Shown one piece after another: positions 1 to 6,180 of a stretch of DNA of 6,529 nt. How positions within the stretch are numbered: the stretch's first letter is position 1; every line of letters begins with the position of its first letter. A model generated the notes under the pieces. The model saw only the letters and a program-made list of their open reading frames with translations, was not told the DNA's origin and searched no databases. The stretch lies in the NCBI GenBank assembly GCA_017404585.1, contig JAFRCB010000144.1, positions 1-6,529 of the forward strand. The letters are read 5' to 3'. The DNA comes from Lachnospiraceae bacterium (lineage in GTDB: Bacteria > Bacillota > Clostridia > Lachnospirales > Lachnospiraceae). The position numbers and the translations under genes are program-made.

Positions 1-1299
1 GCCGAGCAGATATTCGAGGAGCAGGATCTCATTTGTCGTTGAAGCCACTTCCGCGACAAAGATCTTGTACCTGGAATTGAAGAACGTCTGCTCGCGGCTG
101 GAATACCACGTGTGCAGCGAGTGACCCATCTCGTGGATCAGAGTGAACACATCAGTCAGGCGGCCGCTCCAGTTGAGCAGCATGTAGGGATGCACTCCGT
201 AAACTCCGGAGGAGTATGCGCCGCCCTGCTTGCCTTCATTTTCAACAACATCGATCCATCTTTCTGCAAATGCCTCTCTGACCACAGACACATACTCCTC
301 CCCCAGAGGCTTCAGCGCTTCGAGCACATATTTCTGGGCTTCCTCGTATGTGACGTTCACGGTGTAGTCGCTGACCATCGGCGCATAGACGTCATACATG
401 TGGAGCTCGTCGACGCCGAGCATCTTCTTGCGCAGGCGGACGTAGCGGTGCATCTTGTCCAGATTCCTGTGGACACTCTCGATCAGGTTGTCGCAGACGG
501 CAGGCGATACGTTGACCGCGCTGACGGCTGCCTCGAACGTCGAGGGGTATTTTCTCGCCCTGGCGAAGAATATCTGCTGCTTCACCTGCCCGTCGTAGAG
601 GGCTGCGGACGTGTTGATGAATTCTTTATATTTTGTGTAGAATTTTTCAAATGCCTCTCTTCGCAGCTCCCTGTCCCCCGACATCTGCGTGGGTACGAAT
701 CTGCCGCCCGAGAGCTGGATCTCCTCCCCGTCCGAGCTCTTCACGGTCGGAAATTTCAGATCCGCGTTATTCAGCATGCTGAAACCCTTCGACGGGGTCT
801 CGGCCATGTCGCCGGCGGAAGCCAGCAGTTTTTCCATCTCTTTCGAGAGCGAGTGCTCGCGAAGGCGTACAATCTCGCTGATTGTCACGCGGTATTTCTC
901 AAGACCCGGCTCAGCCACGTAGTAAGAAGCGAGCTTCTCATCCGGGAGTTCCAGAATCTCCGGCTCAAGATAGGCTGTCTTCTCCGAAATCTGTACGCCT
1001 GCGCTCTGGGCACGCTCTATTAGGGCCTGGTTGGCTTGATTGGCAGTATCCTCATCGTGCAGGAGGTTCGCATAGTGTATGACTGCATAGAATTTTATCA
1101 TGCAGGCTTCATAGAGATCCATCACGGTCAGAAGACTCTGCGCGTCCGCTGCCGCGTGTCCTTCGAATCCGGCGATCTTCTCCGCCAGATCAAGGCTCTC
1201 CTTAAAGTCTTTTTCCCATGCGTCAGTCGTCGGGTATATATCTGAAAGCCGCCAGGTGAGTTCTACCGGGACTTCATTTCTTTTGGGTAAACGTTCCAT
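1..1299 (-). CDS. pepF: Oligoendopeptidase F, M3B family zinc metallopeptidase (N-terminal 433 codons; C-terminus beyond the window)
   Basis: Cytoplasmic zinc peptidase that cleaves short oligopeptides. Seen: the reverse-strand translation begins MERLPKRNEVPVELTWRLSD and stays open to the window edge. It carries the zinc motif HEMGH (H389, E390, H393) with the third ligand E417 in FVAEVASTTNE, and the family-typical YSSGVYGVHPYMLLNW stretch just before it. The motif position agrees with my recollection of PepF proteins, which are about 600 residues, so roughly 170 C-terminal residues are missing because of the window edge, not a mutation. The N-terminal half is the helical M3B domain. The ATG is preceded by GAGAGG five bases upstream. 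It has its own candidate promoter and lies downstream of folD, past a terminator-like hairpin. No functional link to folate is implied. Family assignment is secure; substrate range is not readable. Confidence 0.95.
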   Translation of the reverse strand, partial: MERLPKRNEVPVELTWRLSDIYPTTDAWEKDFKESLDLAEKIAGFEGHAAADAQSLLTVMDLYEACMIKFYAVIHYANLLHDEDTANQANQALIERAQSAGVQISEKTAYLEPEILELPDEKLASYYVAEPGLEKYRVTISEIVRLREHSLSKEMEKLLASAGDMAETPSKGFSMLNNADLKFPTVKSSDGEEIQLSGGRFVPTQMSGDRELRREAFEKFYTKYKEFINTSAALYDGQVKQQIFFARARKYPSTFEAAVSAVNVSPAVCDNLIESVHRNLDKMHRYVRLRKKMLGVDELHMYDVYAPMVSDYTVNVTYEEAQKYVLEALKPLGEEYVSVVREAFAERWIDVVENEGKQGGAYSSGVYGVHPYMLLNWSGRLTDVFTLIHEMGHSLHTWYSSREQTFFNSRYKIFVAEVASTTNEILLLEYLLG

Positions 1300-1324
1300 T
1301 GTGACCTCTCAATTATTCTTTTGG

Positions 1325-1349
1325 GTTCAAATCCCGCGTGCGAGACTTG
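1325..1349 (-). promoter_or_regulatory. Imperfect palindrome in the pepF leader, similar to one at metF
   Basis: On the minus strand CAAGTC and GATTTG flank a 10-base centre. The 25-bp element matches 19 of 25 positions of 5844-5868 upstream of metF, including an identical 10-mer (GCGAGACTTG on the plus strand) and identical spacing. It lies between the predicted pepF start point and the ribosome site, so it could act as a DNA operator or as an RNA hairpin (one G-U pair). Function is inferred only from the repetition. Confidence 0.4.
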
Positions 1350-1375
1350 CCGTGCGACGTTTACGCCCCACTAAC

Positions 1376-1404
1376 ATCTTACCATTGCACTCGTGAGCCG
1401 TCAA
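1376..1404 (-). promoter_or_regulatory. Candidate sigma-A promoter of pepF
   Basis: Minus strand: TTGACG (1399-1404), a 17-base spacer, then TAAGAT (1376-1381) preceded by TGG, which fits an extended -10. The predicted start near 1369 gives a leader of about 70 bases before the pepF ATG. A second, weaker pair (TTGCAA, 18 bases, TATAAA) lies upstream near 1430-1455. Confidence 0.55.
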
Positions 1405-1465
1405 AGCCGCCGGGCATGAGGATTTATAGTGAAGCCTGATTCTAACTTGCAATTATAGAGTCGAA

Positions 1466-1511
1466 TTATAAAAGGCGGCAGTTTCGCCTGATTTGGGCGT
1501 TTCTGCTGCCT
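1466..1511 (-). terminator. Rho-independent terminator-like hairpin behind folD (third repeat unit)
   Basis: On the minus strand AGGCAGCAG pairs with CTGCCGCCT across 1473-1511, with an inner CGCC/GGCG stem, followed by TTTTATAATT. It is also the third 39-base unit of the hairpin family. The plus strand has TTCTTTTT after the same stem, so it may work in both directions. About 125 bases after the folD stop it would separate folD from pepF. Confidence 0.65.
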
Positions 1512-1657
1512 TCTTTTTCCGTTTTTAATAAATATTTGACAGAGGCAGCAAAATCCTGCTCCGAAGGCCCGCTTGCTGCCTTTGAACTTGATGGGTTTCA
1601 TCATCGGATCTGCGGCAGAGGCAGCAATCTCGTCTTAAATGAGCTTTTCTGCCGCCT
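1473..1657 (-). repeat. Three-unit array of 39-base hairpins overlapping the folD 3' end
   Basis: Three inverted repeats, each exactly 39 bases, occupy 1619-1657, 1543-1581 and 1473-1511, with left arms 76 and 70 bases apart. Arms follow AGGCRGCAR / TTGCTGCCT-like sequences with occasional G-T pairs. The left arm of the first unit is in the last folD codons (KAAEKLI) and its right arm lies beyond the stop. The linker between units 1 and 2 keeps CTGCC and ATGAAAC, as in the plus-strand array at 6181-6529, so both belong to one family in opposite orientation. The linker between units 2 and 3 has diverged and is AT-rich. Confidence 0.8.
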
Positions 1658-2504
1658 TCACCACATGCTCCATGAGCACAGAAGTTGTCACGGTCCCGAC
1701 CCCGCCGGGCACCGGCGTGATTGCATCCACGATCGGCTCCACTTCCTCGAAAACAGCGTCTCCGGCCATACCGCCCCTGCCGTCCTTTTTAGCAGGATCC
1801 CAGTTGATCGACACATCGATGACGATCTGGCCGGGCCGCACAAAATCTTTCGTGAGGCTCTTAAGCACGCCCGCCGCCGTGACGATAATATCCGCTTTAG
1901 ATGCAATCCCGGCGACATCCACGGTACGTGTATGGCAGACAGTCACTGTGGCGTGCCTGCCCATCAGCATCATGGTGACGGGCTTGCCCACGACCAGCGA
2001 GCGACCGATTACGACGACGTTCTTGCCCTTCGGATCAATCCCATAGAAATCAAGAATCTTCATGCAGGCTTCCGGCGTGCACGGCGGAAAGCCGAGCTCC
2101 TTTCCCGTGTACACCCCGACGTGGCTGAGGTCAGTCATACAGTCGACGTCCTTTTCCGGAAGCAAATGATTGGCAATCTCACTCTCACACTTCCTAAGCT
2201 CTCCCGGTAACGGGCGGAACAAAAGTACACCGTGTATGCTGTCATCGCCGTTCAGTTTCTCGATTCCGGTTATGAGTTCTTCCTTTGTTACATCCTCCGG
2301 ATAAAGGACATTCTCTATTTCAACGCCGCACGCTTCCGCTCTCTTTGCTGCTCCGCGCTCGTATGCAAGATCTGACGGATTCTCTCCGCAGCGCACGATC
2401 GCAAGCTTCGGTGTAATGCCGCGCGCGCGAAGGGCCTCCGCCCTTTCCCGGACATTTGAGTTCAATGATGCGCTTACTTCCTTGCCGGATAACAGTTTTG
2501 CCAT
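1635..2504 (-). CDS. folD: Bifunctional methylene-THF dehydrogenase / methenyl-THF cyclohydrolase (FolD) with altered active-site residues
   Basis: FolD family, 289 residues, usual length; cytoplasmic interconversion of 5,10-methylene-, 5,10-methenyl- and 10-formyl-THF, using NAD(P). Seen: N-terminal substrate domain with ENPSDLAYERGA (41-52) and LLFRPLP (94-100), KDVD at 118-121, the Rossmann motif GRSLVVGKP (167-175), and the C-terminal signature ITPVPGGVGTVTTS (262-275). Odd: compared with E. coli FolD as I recall it, the YxxxK tyrosine is kept (Y48) but the lysine position is A52, the QLPLP glutamine is F96, and the glycine after KDVD is C122. I associate this variant with Clostridia, so it is a subfamily trait, not damage. 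Whether cyclohydrolase activity remains is uncertain. The start has GGAGGT seven bases upstream. It is downstream of fhs but has its own promoter. The final codons overlap the first unit of a hairpin repeat. Confidence 0.95.
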   Translation of the reverse strand: MAKLLSGKEVSASLNSNVRERAEALRARGITPKLAIVRCGENPSDLAYERGAAKRAEACGVEIENVLYPEDVTKEELITGIEKLNGDDSIHGVLLFRPLPGELRKCESEIANHLLPEKDVDCMTDLSHVGVYTGKELGFPPCTPEACMKILDFYGIDPKGKNVVVIGRSLVVGKPVTMMLMGRHATVTVCHTRTVDVAGIASKADIIVTAAGVLKSLTKDFVRPGQIVIDVSINWDPAKKDGRGGMAGDAVFEEVEPIVDAITPVPGGVGTVTTSVLMEHVVKAAEKLI

Positions 2505-2544
2505 ATTATTTACCTCCGCTTTATTATCACCACCACTAATGGGG

Positions 2545-2556
2545 GAAGTCGACTTC
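2545..2556. promoter_or_regulatory. Perfect 12-bp palindrome at the start of the folD leader
   Basis: GAAGTCGACTTC is self-complementary and lies about 4 to 15 bases downstream of the predicted folD start point, a usual place for a repressor operator. Being spacer-free it cannot form a good RNA hairpin, so a DNA-binding site is the more natural reading. It shares the AAGTC/GACTT half-sites seen upstream of metF, where they are 10 bases apart. Role inferred. Confidence 0.35.
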
Positions 2557-2566
2557 GCTAAGACAG

Positions 2567-2575
2567 ATTATATCA
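2567..2575 (-). promoter_or_regulatory. Extended -10 promoter of folD
   Basis: Minus strand TGATATAAT is a consensus extended -10 (TGn TATAAT). No good -35 exists at 16-18 bases: that position (about 2590-2595) falls inside the fhs terminator stem. The predicted start near 2560 gives a leader of about 55 bases before the folD ATG. Confidence 0.7.
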
Positions 2576-2576
2576 T

Positions 2577-2611
2577 AAATAAAGCGGAGCAGACATCTCT
2601 GTCCGCTCCGC
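2577..2611 (-). terminator. Rho-independent terminator of fhs
   Basis: Twelve-bp stem (2600-2611 with 2584-2595; one G-U pair) closed by a GAGA loop on the minus strand and followed by TTTATTT. It begins about 95 bases past the fhs stop. The plus strand has a weaker T-rich tail. Its 3' stem overlaps where a folD -35 box would sit. Confidence 0.85.
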
Positions 2612-2705
2612 CTTTACTTTTCATTATCCAGTTCGCACTCGCAAGAAGAACTTGCAGCTGAGTGTCTGCAGAGTATTCATCCCGCAATTAGATGTCTATG
2701 TCTAA

Positions 2706-4394
2706 TTAGAACAGTCCGGAAATCTTTCCGCTGTCATCCACGTCGATCCTGCATGCAGCCGGTGACTTCGGCAGACCCGGCATTGTCATGATCTCGCCTG
2801 TGAGGGCTACAAGGAAGCCTGCACCTGCGGAGACCTTGACCTGACGGACAGTAACTGTGAAGTCTGTCGGTGCGCCAAGCATAGTCGGATCATCTGTCAG
2901 AGAGTACTGTGTCTTAGCCATGCAGATCGGAAGCTTGTCGAATCCGATATCTGTCAGCTGCTTGATCTGCTTCTCAGCATCCTTTGTGAACGCAACATCC
3001 TTGCCGCCGTAGATCTTTGTGACGATGTCACGGATCTTGTCTTCGATCGGCTGGTCAAGCTCATAGGAGAATGTGAAATCGTTCGGCTCTTCGCAGAGGC
3101 GAATGACTTCATTTGCAAGCTCGATGCCGCCTTCGCCGCCTTTGGCCCAGACTTCGCTGAGGGCGACATTTGCACCGACTTCCGCGCACTTTGTGCGAAT
3201 AAGCTCAAGCTCAGCCTCCGTATCCATCGGGAAGCGGTTGATTGCGACCACGCACGGCAGCTTGTAGACCTGAGTGATGTTGGTGATGTGCTTCAGGAGG
3301 TTCGGAAGACCCTTCTCGAGAGCTTCAAGATTCTCCTTGCCTGTCTCTGCCTTCGGAACGCCGCCGTTGTACTTGAGCGCGCGGGCTGTCGCGACGAGAA
3401 CGACGCAGGACGGCTTAAGACCAGCCATACGGCACTTGATGTCGAGGAACTTCTCAGCGCCGAGGTCGGCACCGAAGCCTGCCTCTGTGATCGTATAGTC
3501 AGAGAGCTTAAGGGCGATTCTGGTGGCTGTGACTGAGTTGCAGCCGTGAGCGATATTTGCAAATGGTCCACCATGCACAAATGCCGGTGTATGCTCCAGC
3601 GTCTGTACAAGGTTCGGCTTCAGGGCATCCTTGAGCAGGGCTGCCATAGCGCCTTCTGCGTGAAGGTCACCGGCTGTTACCGGCTTCTGCTCGGAAATCT
3701 TGCCATATGTGTAGCCGACAACGATGCGTGCAAGACGCTTCTTGAGGTCAGCGATGTCGCTTGCGAGGCAGAGAACTGCCATGATTTCGGATGCGACTGT
3801 GATATCGTAGCCGTCCTCACGCGGTGTGCCGTTGACACGTCCGCCGAGACCGTCGACGACGAATCTGAGCTGGCGGTCATTCATGTCCACGCAGCGCTTC
3901 CATGTGATCTTTCTCGGGTCGATGTTCAGCTCATTTCCCTGATAGATATGGTTGTCAATCATGGCTGCGAGCAGGTTGTTGGCTGCGCCGATTGCGTGGA
4001 AGTCACCTGTGAAGTGAAGGTTGATGTCTTCCATCGGGACGACCTGTGCGTATCCGCCGCCTGCAGCGCCGCCCTTGATGCCGAAGACCGGGCCGAGGGA
4101 CGGCTCACGGAGAGCTACGATGACGTTCTTGCCGAGCTTCTTCATGCCGTCTGCAAGACCTACTGTCGTGGTGGTCTTGCCCTCACCTGCCGGTGTCGGG
4201 TTGATTGCTGTGACCAGGACAAGCTTGCCGTTCGGGCGGTCCACTTCCTTCAAAATGTTGTAATCAACTTTTGCCTTATACTTGCCATACTGCTCGAGAT
4301 ATTTGTCGTCTACGCCCGCGATCTTTGCAATCTCAGTAATGGGCATCATCTCTGATTCCTGAGCAATTTCAATATCTGTTTTGAATTCAGCCAT
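2706..4394 (-). CDS. fhs: Formate--tetrahydrofolate ligase (10-formyl-THF synthetase)
   Basis: Cytoplasmic ATP-dependent ligation of formate to THF, giving 10-formyl-THF for purine and methionyl-tRNA formylation and for FolD. Seen: complete 562-residue protein, usual family length, starting [12 protein letters not shown]. It has the ATP-binding loop [12 protein letters not shown] (66-77), the family signature [11 protein letters not shown] (105-115), FHAIGAANN (132-140), the second signature close to [12 protein letters not shown], and the C-terminal [21 protein letters not shown]. The reading frame continues 30 codons further upstream to a TTG, but AGGAG five bases before the chosen ATG and the family N-terminus support the shorter form. 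Flanked by metF upstream and folD downstream, with its own promoter, a structured leader and a terminator. Codon choice looks more restricted than in pepF, which suggests high expression. Confidence 0.98.
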   Translation of the reverse strand: MAEFKTDIEIAQESEMMPITEIAKIAGVDDKYLEQYGKYKAKVDYNILKEVDRPNGKLVLVTAINPTPAGEGKTTTTVGLADGMKKLGKNVIVALREPSLGPVFGIKGGAAGGGYAQVVPMEDINLHFTGDFHAIGAANNLLAAMIDNHIYQGNELNIDPRKITWKRCVDMNDRQLRFVVDGLGGRVNGTPREDGYDITVASEIMAVLCLASDIADLKKRLARIVVGYTYGKISEQKPVTAGDLHAEGAMAALLKDALKPNLVQTLEHTPAFVHGGPFANIAHGCNSVTATRIALKLSDYTITEAGFGADLGAEKFLDIKCRMAGLKPSCVVLVATARALKYNGGVPKAETGKENLEALEKGLPNLLKHITNITQVYKLPCVVAINRFPMDTEAELELIRTKCAEVGANVALSEVWAKGGEGGIELANEVIRLCEEPNDFTFSYELDQPIEDKIRDIVTKIYGGKDVAFTKDAEKQIKQLTDIGFDKLPICMAKTQYSLTDDPTMLGAPTDFTVTVRQVKVSAGAGFLVALTGEIMTMPGLPKSPAACRIDVDDSGKISGLF

Positions 4395-4503
4395 GTTTTC
4401 TCCTCTCTGATCAGAACCTTGGGGCTGTGTTTTGACCGGCTTTTCGTTTTTCTGCGCGGTCCACTCACTTTGCGAACCTTCCAAACAGCCGGTATCATTT
4501 ACG
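4395..4503 (-). promoter_or_regulatory. Structured fhs leader with two mutually exclusive pairings
   Basis: The predicted fhs leader is about 110 bases. ACCGGCT (4487-4493, minus strand) can pair perfectly with AGCCGGT (4435-4441), enclosing a small GGTTC/GGACC stem (4474-4478 with 4458-4462). The overlapping GGCTGT (4485-4490) can instead pair with ACAGCC (4423-4428), so both stems cannot exist together. Neither hides the ribosome site directly, and no T-run follows. I see no match to the known THF or SAM riboswitch cores. Regulation is inferred and weak. Confidence 0.35.
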
Positions 4504-4509
4504 CCCTAC

Positions 4510-4538
4510 ATAATAGCGAAAAGCACTCCTTTTGTCAT
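4510..4538 (-). promoter_or_regulatory. Sigma-A promoter of fhs
   Basis: Minus strand ATGACA (4533-4538), a 17-base spacer, then TATTAT (4510-4515): five of six consensus bases in each box with ideal spacing. The predicted start is near 4503. The box lies between the metF terminator and fhs, so fhs should be transcribed independently of metF. Confidence 0.75.
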
Positions 4539-4556
4539 GACTATCTGGCAAATTTT

Positions 4557-4599
4557 AAAAAAATCTCCGAACGCTACGAAGAACGTAACATTCGGAGAT
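4557..4599 (-). terminator. Strong rho-independent terminator of metF
   Basis: Minus strand stem ATCTCCGAATG / CGTTCGGAGAT (4589-4599 with 4563-4573, one G-U pair), extended by an inner TACG/CGTA stem, followed by seven T residues. On the plus strand the same stem is followed by CATTTTTG, so it could act in both directions. It lies about 210 bases past the metF stop. Confidence 0.9.
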
Positions 4600-4711
4600 C
4601 ATTTTTGTGCATATTTGTGGAGTTCACTTGTAAAATTACAGCATGATGCCGAAACAAAAGCCGCCAATCACACGTCTGCAGGTATGTTCTAAGTCGCATT
4701 CACTCCAGACA
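4600..4711. other. Gene-free spacer between metF tail duplication and terminator
   Basis: With the flanking leader and duplication, the interval 4395-4806 holds no credible gene. In this part I see only a small TGTAA/TTACA inverted repeat near 4630 and no ribosome site with an open frame. Confidence 0.6.
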
Positions 4712-4836
4712 TTCACCATTCTGCCGGACAGTATCCGGTTTTAGATGTAGTCCATCATGCCGGACTCGTTCATAACTTTCACCATTCCGCCGGACAGTAT
4801 CCGGTTTTAGATGTAGTCCATCATGCCGGACTCGTT
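4712..4836 (-). repeat. 66-bp tandem duplication of the metF 3' end
   Basis: Bases 4712-4770 match 4778-4836 at 58 of 59 positions (difference at 4722/4788), with a 66-bp offset. The duplicated block contains the last nine metF codons (NESGMMDYI), the TAA stop and a CCGGA/TCCGG inverted repeat (4724-4738 and 4790-4804). Since 66 is 22 codons, the downstream copy is in frame with metF, and reading past the first stop would add 21 residues ending in the same nine. A degraded third trace (MVNVWSE in the same frame) follows. Confidence 0.95.
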
Positions 4837-5736
4837 GACCAGTCTTGCGACGCCGTCAGATTTGTTCAGCACGTACATATGGATACCGTTGCAGCCGAGA
4901 GCCCTGTACTGGTCGATCTGACGGATCGTATAGAGCATACCTTCTTCCTTGAAGGCTGCCTTCTTGGCCTTGACCACATCTTCGGGCTCCGTCGGATTGT
5001 AGGGATTCGGGAAGATCCAGTGCTTGGTGAGCAGTCGTGACAGCTCTTTCGGAATGACACTGGCGTTTCTGTTGTAGGCCATGGTGATTGTCGCAGCCTG
5101 ATCCGTTATCGGAATCACGCCGACATCGATCGGCATCGTGACGCCCGCCTTTCGGATCATATCCAGCCATCTCTTGAACTGTTCCATATCCCAGCAGAGC
5201 TGGGTCATGATATAGTCAGCCCCATTGTCCTGCTTCTGCTTGAGGAAAGAAATGTCTGCCTCGATGCTCCTGCAGGCAACGTGACCTTCCGGTGATCCGG
5301 CGACCGCGATCGTAAACTTGTCACCATACTCCTTGCGGACGAACTTGACAAGCTGAGTCGCATAGTGCAGATCTCCGCCCGTCCCGTTCCAGCCGACCGG
5401 GAAGTCGCCGCGCAGGGCAAGCATGTGGTTGATACCGTGCTCAAGATAGGTGTCGAGTTGCTGCCTGATACCCTCTTTTGTGTTTCCGATGCAGGTGAAG
5501 TGAGTCAGCGGGATTGCCTTTCCGTCCTGCTTGATTTTGTCGAGGACTTCGAGGTTCTTTCCTACATTTGTCCCGCCTGCCCCGTAGGTGCAGGAAATAT
5601 AGTCGGGCCTCAGTTCATAGAGCTGGTCCAGAACGCCGCCCGGGCTGCACAGTTTTACCATTCCCTTGTCCGTCTTCGGTGGGAATACTTCAAATGAGAA
5701 TGCCATCCTCTCTTTAAGAATATCTTTTACACTCAC
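4807..5736 (-). CDS. metF: 5,10-methylenetetrahydrofolate reductase
   Basis: Flavoprotein reducing 5,10-methylene-THF to 5-methyl-THF, the methyl donor for methionine. Seen: 309 residues from the GTG start, a TIM-barrel MTHFR of usual length. FSFEVFPPK (13-21) carries the catalytic glutamate E16; HFTCIGNT (79-86), ALRGDFP with D111, VAGSPEGH (145-152) and DYIMTQLCWD with Q179 match the folate/FAD-binding motifs I recall from E. coli MetF. Start choice: AGGAG lies eight bases before GTG 5736, whereas the upstream in-frame ATG at 5760 has no ribosome site and lies before that AGGAG. No metV neighbour is visible. Its 3' end is tandemly duplicated downstream, so the encoded tail (MMDYI) may be recently altered. 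Upstream is a long leader rich in inverted repeats. Confidence 0.96.
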   Translation of the reverse strand: MSVKDILKERMAFSFEVFPPKTDKGMVKLCSPGGVLDQLYELRPDYISCTYGAGGTNVGKNLEVLDKIKQDGKAIPLTHFTCIGNTKEGIRQQLDTYLEHGINHMLALRGDFPVGWNGTGGDLHYATQLVKFVRKEYGDKFTIAVAGSPEGHVACRSIEADISFLKQKQDNGADYIMTQLCWDMEQFKRWLDMIRKAGVTMPIDVGVIPITDQAATITMAYNRNASVIPKELSRLLTKHWIFPNPYNPTEPEDVVKAKKAAFKEEGMLYTIRQIDQYRALGCNGIHMYVLNKSDGVARLVNESGMMDYI

Positions 5737-5765
5737 GATTTTTTCTCCTGACATAGCCATTTTAT

Positions 5766-5795
5766 CGCAAAAGCCTGCATTTGCAGGGCTCTTCG
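5766..5795 (-). promoter_or_regulatory. Long hairpin in the metF 5' leader
   Basis: Minus-strand CGAAGAGC-C-CTGC...GCAGGCTTTTGCG folds into about 12 pairs with two single-base bulges and an AAAT loop. It ends about 30 bases before the GTG start, just upstream of the ribosome site. The four-T tract is part of the stem, so a terminator is doubtful; a leader or mRNA-stability element is likelier. Confidence 0.4.
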
Positions 5796-5833
5796 CAGAT
5801 TTCTACTTCCAGCGTAACACAAGTGGGCGTTCT

Positions 5834-5869
5834 ATTATAAACAGTTCAAGTCTTGATCGCGAGACTTGA
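5834..5869 (-). promoter_or_regulatory. Proximal metF promoter candidate overlapped by an inverted repeat
   Basis: A perfect TATAAT lies at 5834-5839 on the minus strand. No good -35 is found at 16-18 bases; instead the perfect 8-bp inverted repeat TCAAGTCT / AGACTTGA (5846-5853 and 5862-5869) fills the spacer and -35 region. This suits an activator or repressor site. The same element, less perfect, occurs in the pepF leader at 1325-1349. Confidence 0.5.
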
Positions 5870-5881
5870 CGCGGGCTTCGG

Positions 5882-5925
5882 GTCAGCGCCGGCTGACATA
5901 ATTCCAAACCGCAGCCCTGCGGTTT
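5882..5925. repeat. Two adjacent hairpins in the distal metF leader
   Basis: GTCAGC/GCTGAC with a GCCG loop (5882-5897) and a 9-bp perfect inverted repeat AAACCGCAG / CTGCGGTTT with two central bases (5906-5925). Neither is followed by a T-run on either strand, so they are not ordinary terminators. If transcription starts at the distal promoter they are part of a leader of about 230 bases. Confidence 0.55.
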
Positions 5926-5965
5926 CCAAATAGTCATTGCCCAGATGGTCCACTCAAAACGCGAT

Positions 5966-6001
5966 ACAGCAATTATAGCATATTGCTGTGTGAACTTCCA
6001 A
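5966..6001 (-). promoter_or_regulatory. Distal metF promoter candidate inside a 24-bp palindrome
   Basis: Minus strand TTGGAA (5996-6001), 18 bases, then TATAAT (5972-5977) preceded by TGC, an extended -10. The -10 lies in a perfect inverted repeat, ACAGCAAT, eight bases, ATTGCTGT (5966-5989), a classic layout for a repressor operator. The predicted start is near 5965. Confidence 0.55.
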
Positions 6002-6145
6002 TAAATGAGCTATCGATGATAGTTATAGCGGGTTACAGACAAGACTTATTGCGTTTAATGGAATTGATTTGCGAAATAAGTCAAACAGCCTTTCGAAATT
6101 TTACCATTCTGCATATATGTTTTGCGTATACATCTCCGGCTTGCT
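6002..6145. other. AT-rich gene-free stretch
   Basis: No frame here has a ribosome site and a plausible protein. It holds small inverted repeats: CTATC/GATAG near 6010 and an 8-bp GACTTATT (6043-6050) / AATAAGTC (6075-6082) pair. It separates the minus-strand metF promoters from the plus-strand array promoter. The whole interval from 5737 to 6180 is without a gene. Confidence 0.5.
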
Positions 6146-6174
6146 TTGTCTGCTTATGCAAAACATGTTATACT
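6146..6174 (+). promoter_or_regulatory. Sigma-A promoter pointing into the 73-bp repeat array
   Basis: TTGTCT (6146-6151), a 17-base spacer, TATACT (6169-6174), with TGT directly before the -10 (extended -10). The predicted start near 6181 coincides with the first base of the first recognisable repeat unit. There is no protein frame directly after it. Confidence 0.6.
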
Positions 6175-6180
6175 TGTTTT

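Noticed and set aside
112..1023. Long plus-strand frame opposite pepF (303 residues), and similar frames opposite folD (1536-2210) and fhs (3546-4355)
   Set aside because: They are antisense shadows of strongly identified genes, without family features or ribosome sites.
1321..1337. tRNA T-arm-like sequence (GGGTTCAAATCCC on the plus strand)
   Set aside because: No acceptor, D or anticodon arm surrounds it, and its similarity to 5844-5868 explains it better as the shared palindromic element.
1401..1604. Minus-strand small frame in the folD-pepF gap (67 residues)
   Set aside because: It is composed of hairpin repeat sequence, a terminator and the pepF promoter region; there is no ribosome site. 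Kept only as the peptide-pattern observation.
4395..4484. 30-residue N-terminal extension of Fhs from an upstream TTG
   Set aside because: The stretch lies in the predicted leader, contains the competing stems, and a good AGGAG precedes the internal ATG that matches the usual family start.
5737..5760. ATG start of MetF eight codons upstream of the GTG
   Set aside because: No ribosome site precedes it, and the AGGAG that fits the GTG would lie inside the coding region. The MSVKDILKE start fits the family better.
5737..5965. SAM (S-box) riboswitch or T-box in the metF leader
   Set aside because: I cannot find the conserved S-box core (the GAUGAAG...GGCAACC type) or a T-box sequence; the hairpins present do not match either architecture.
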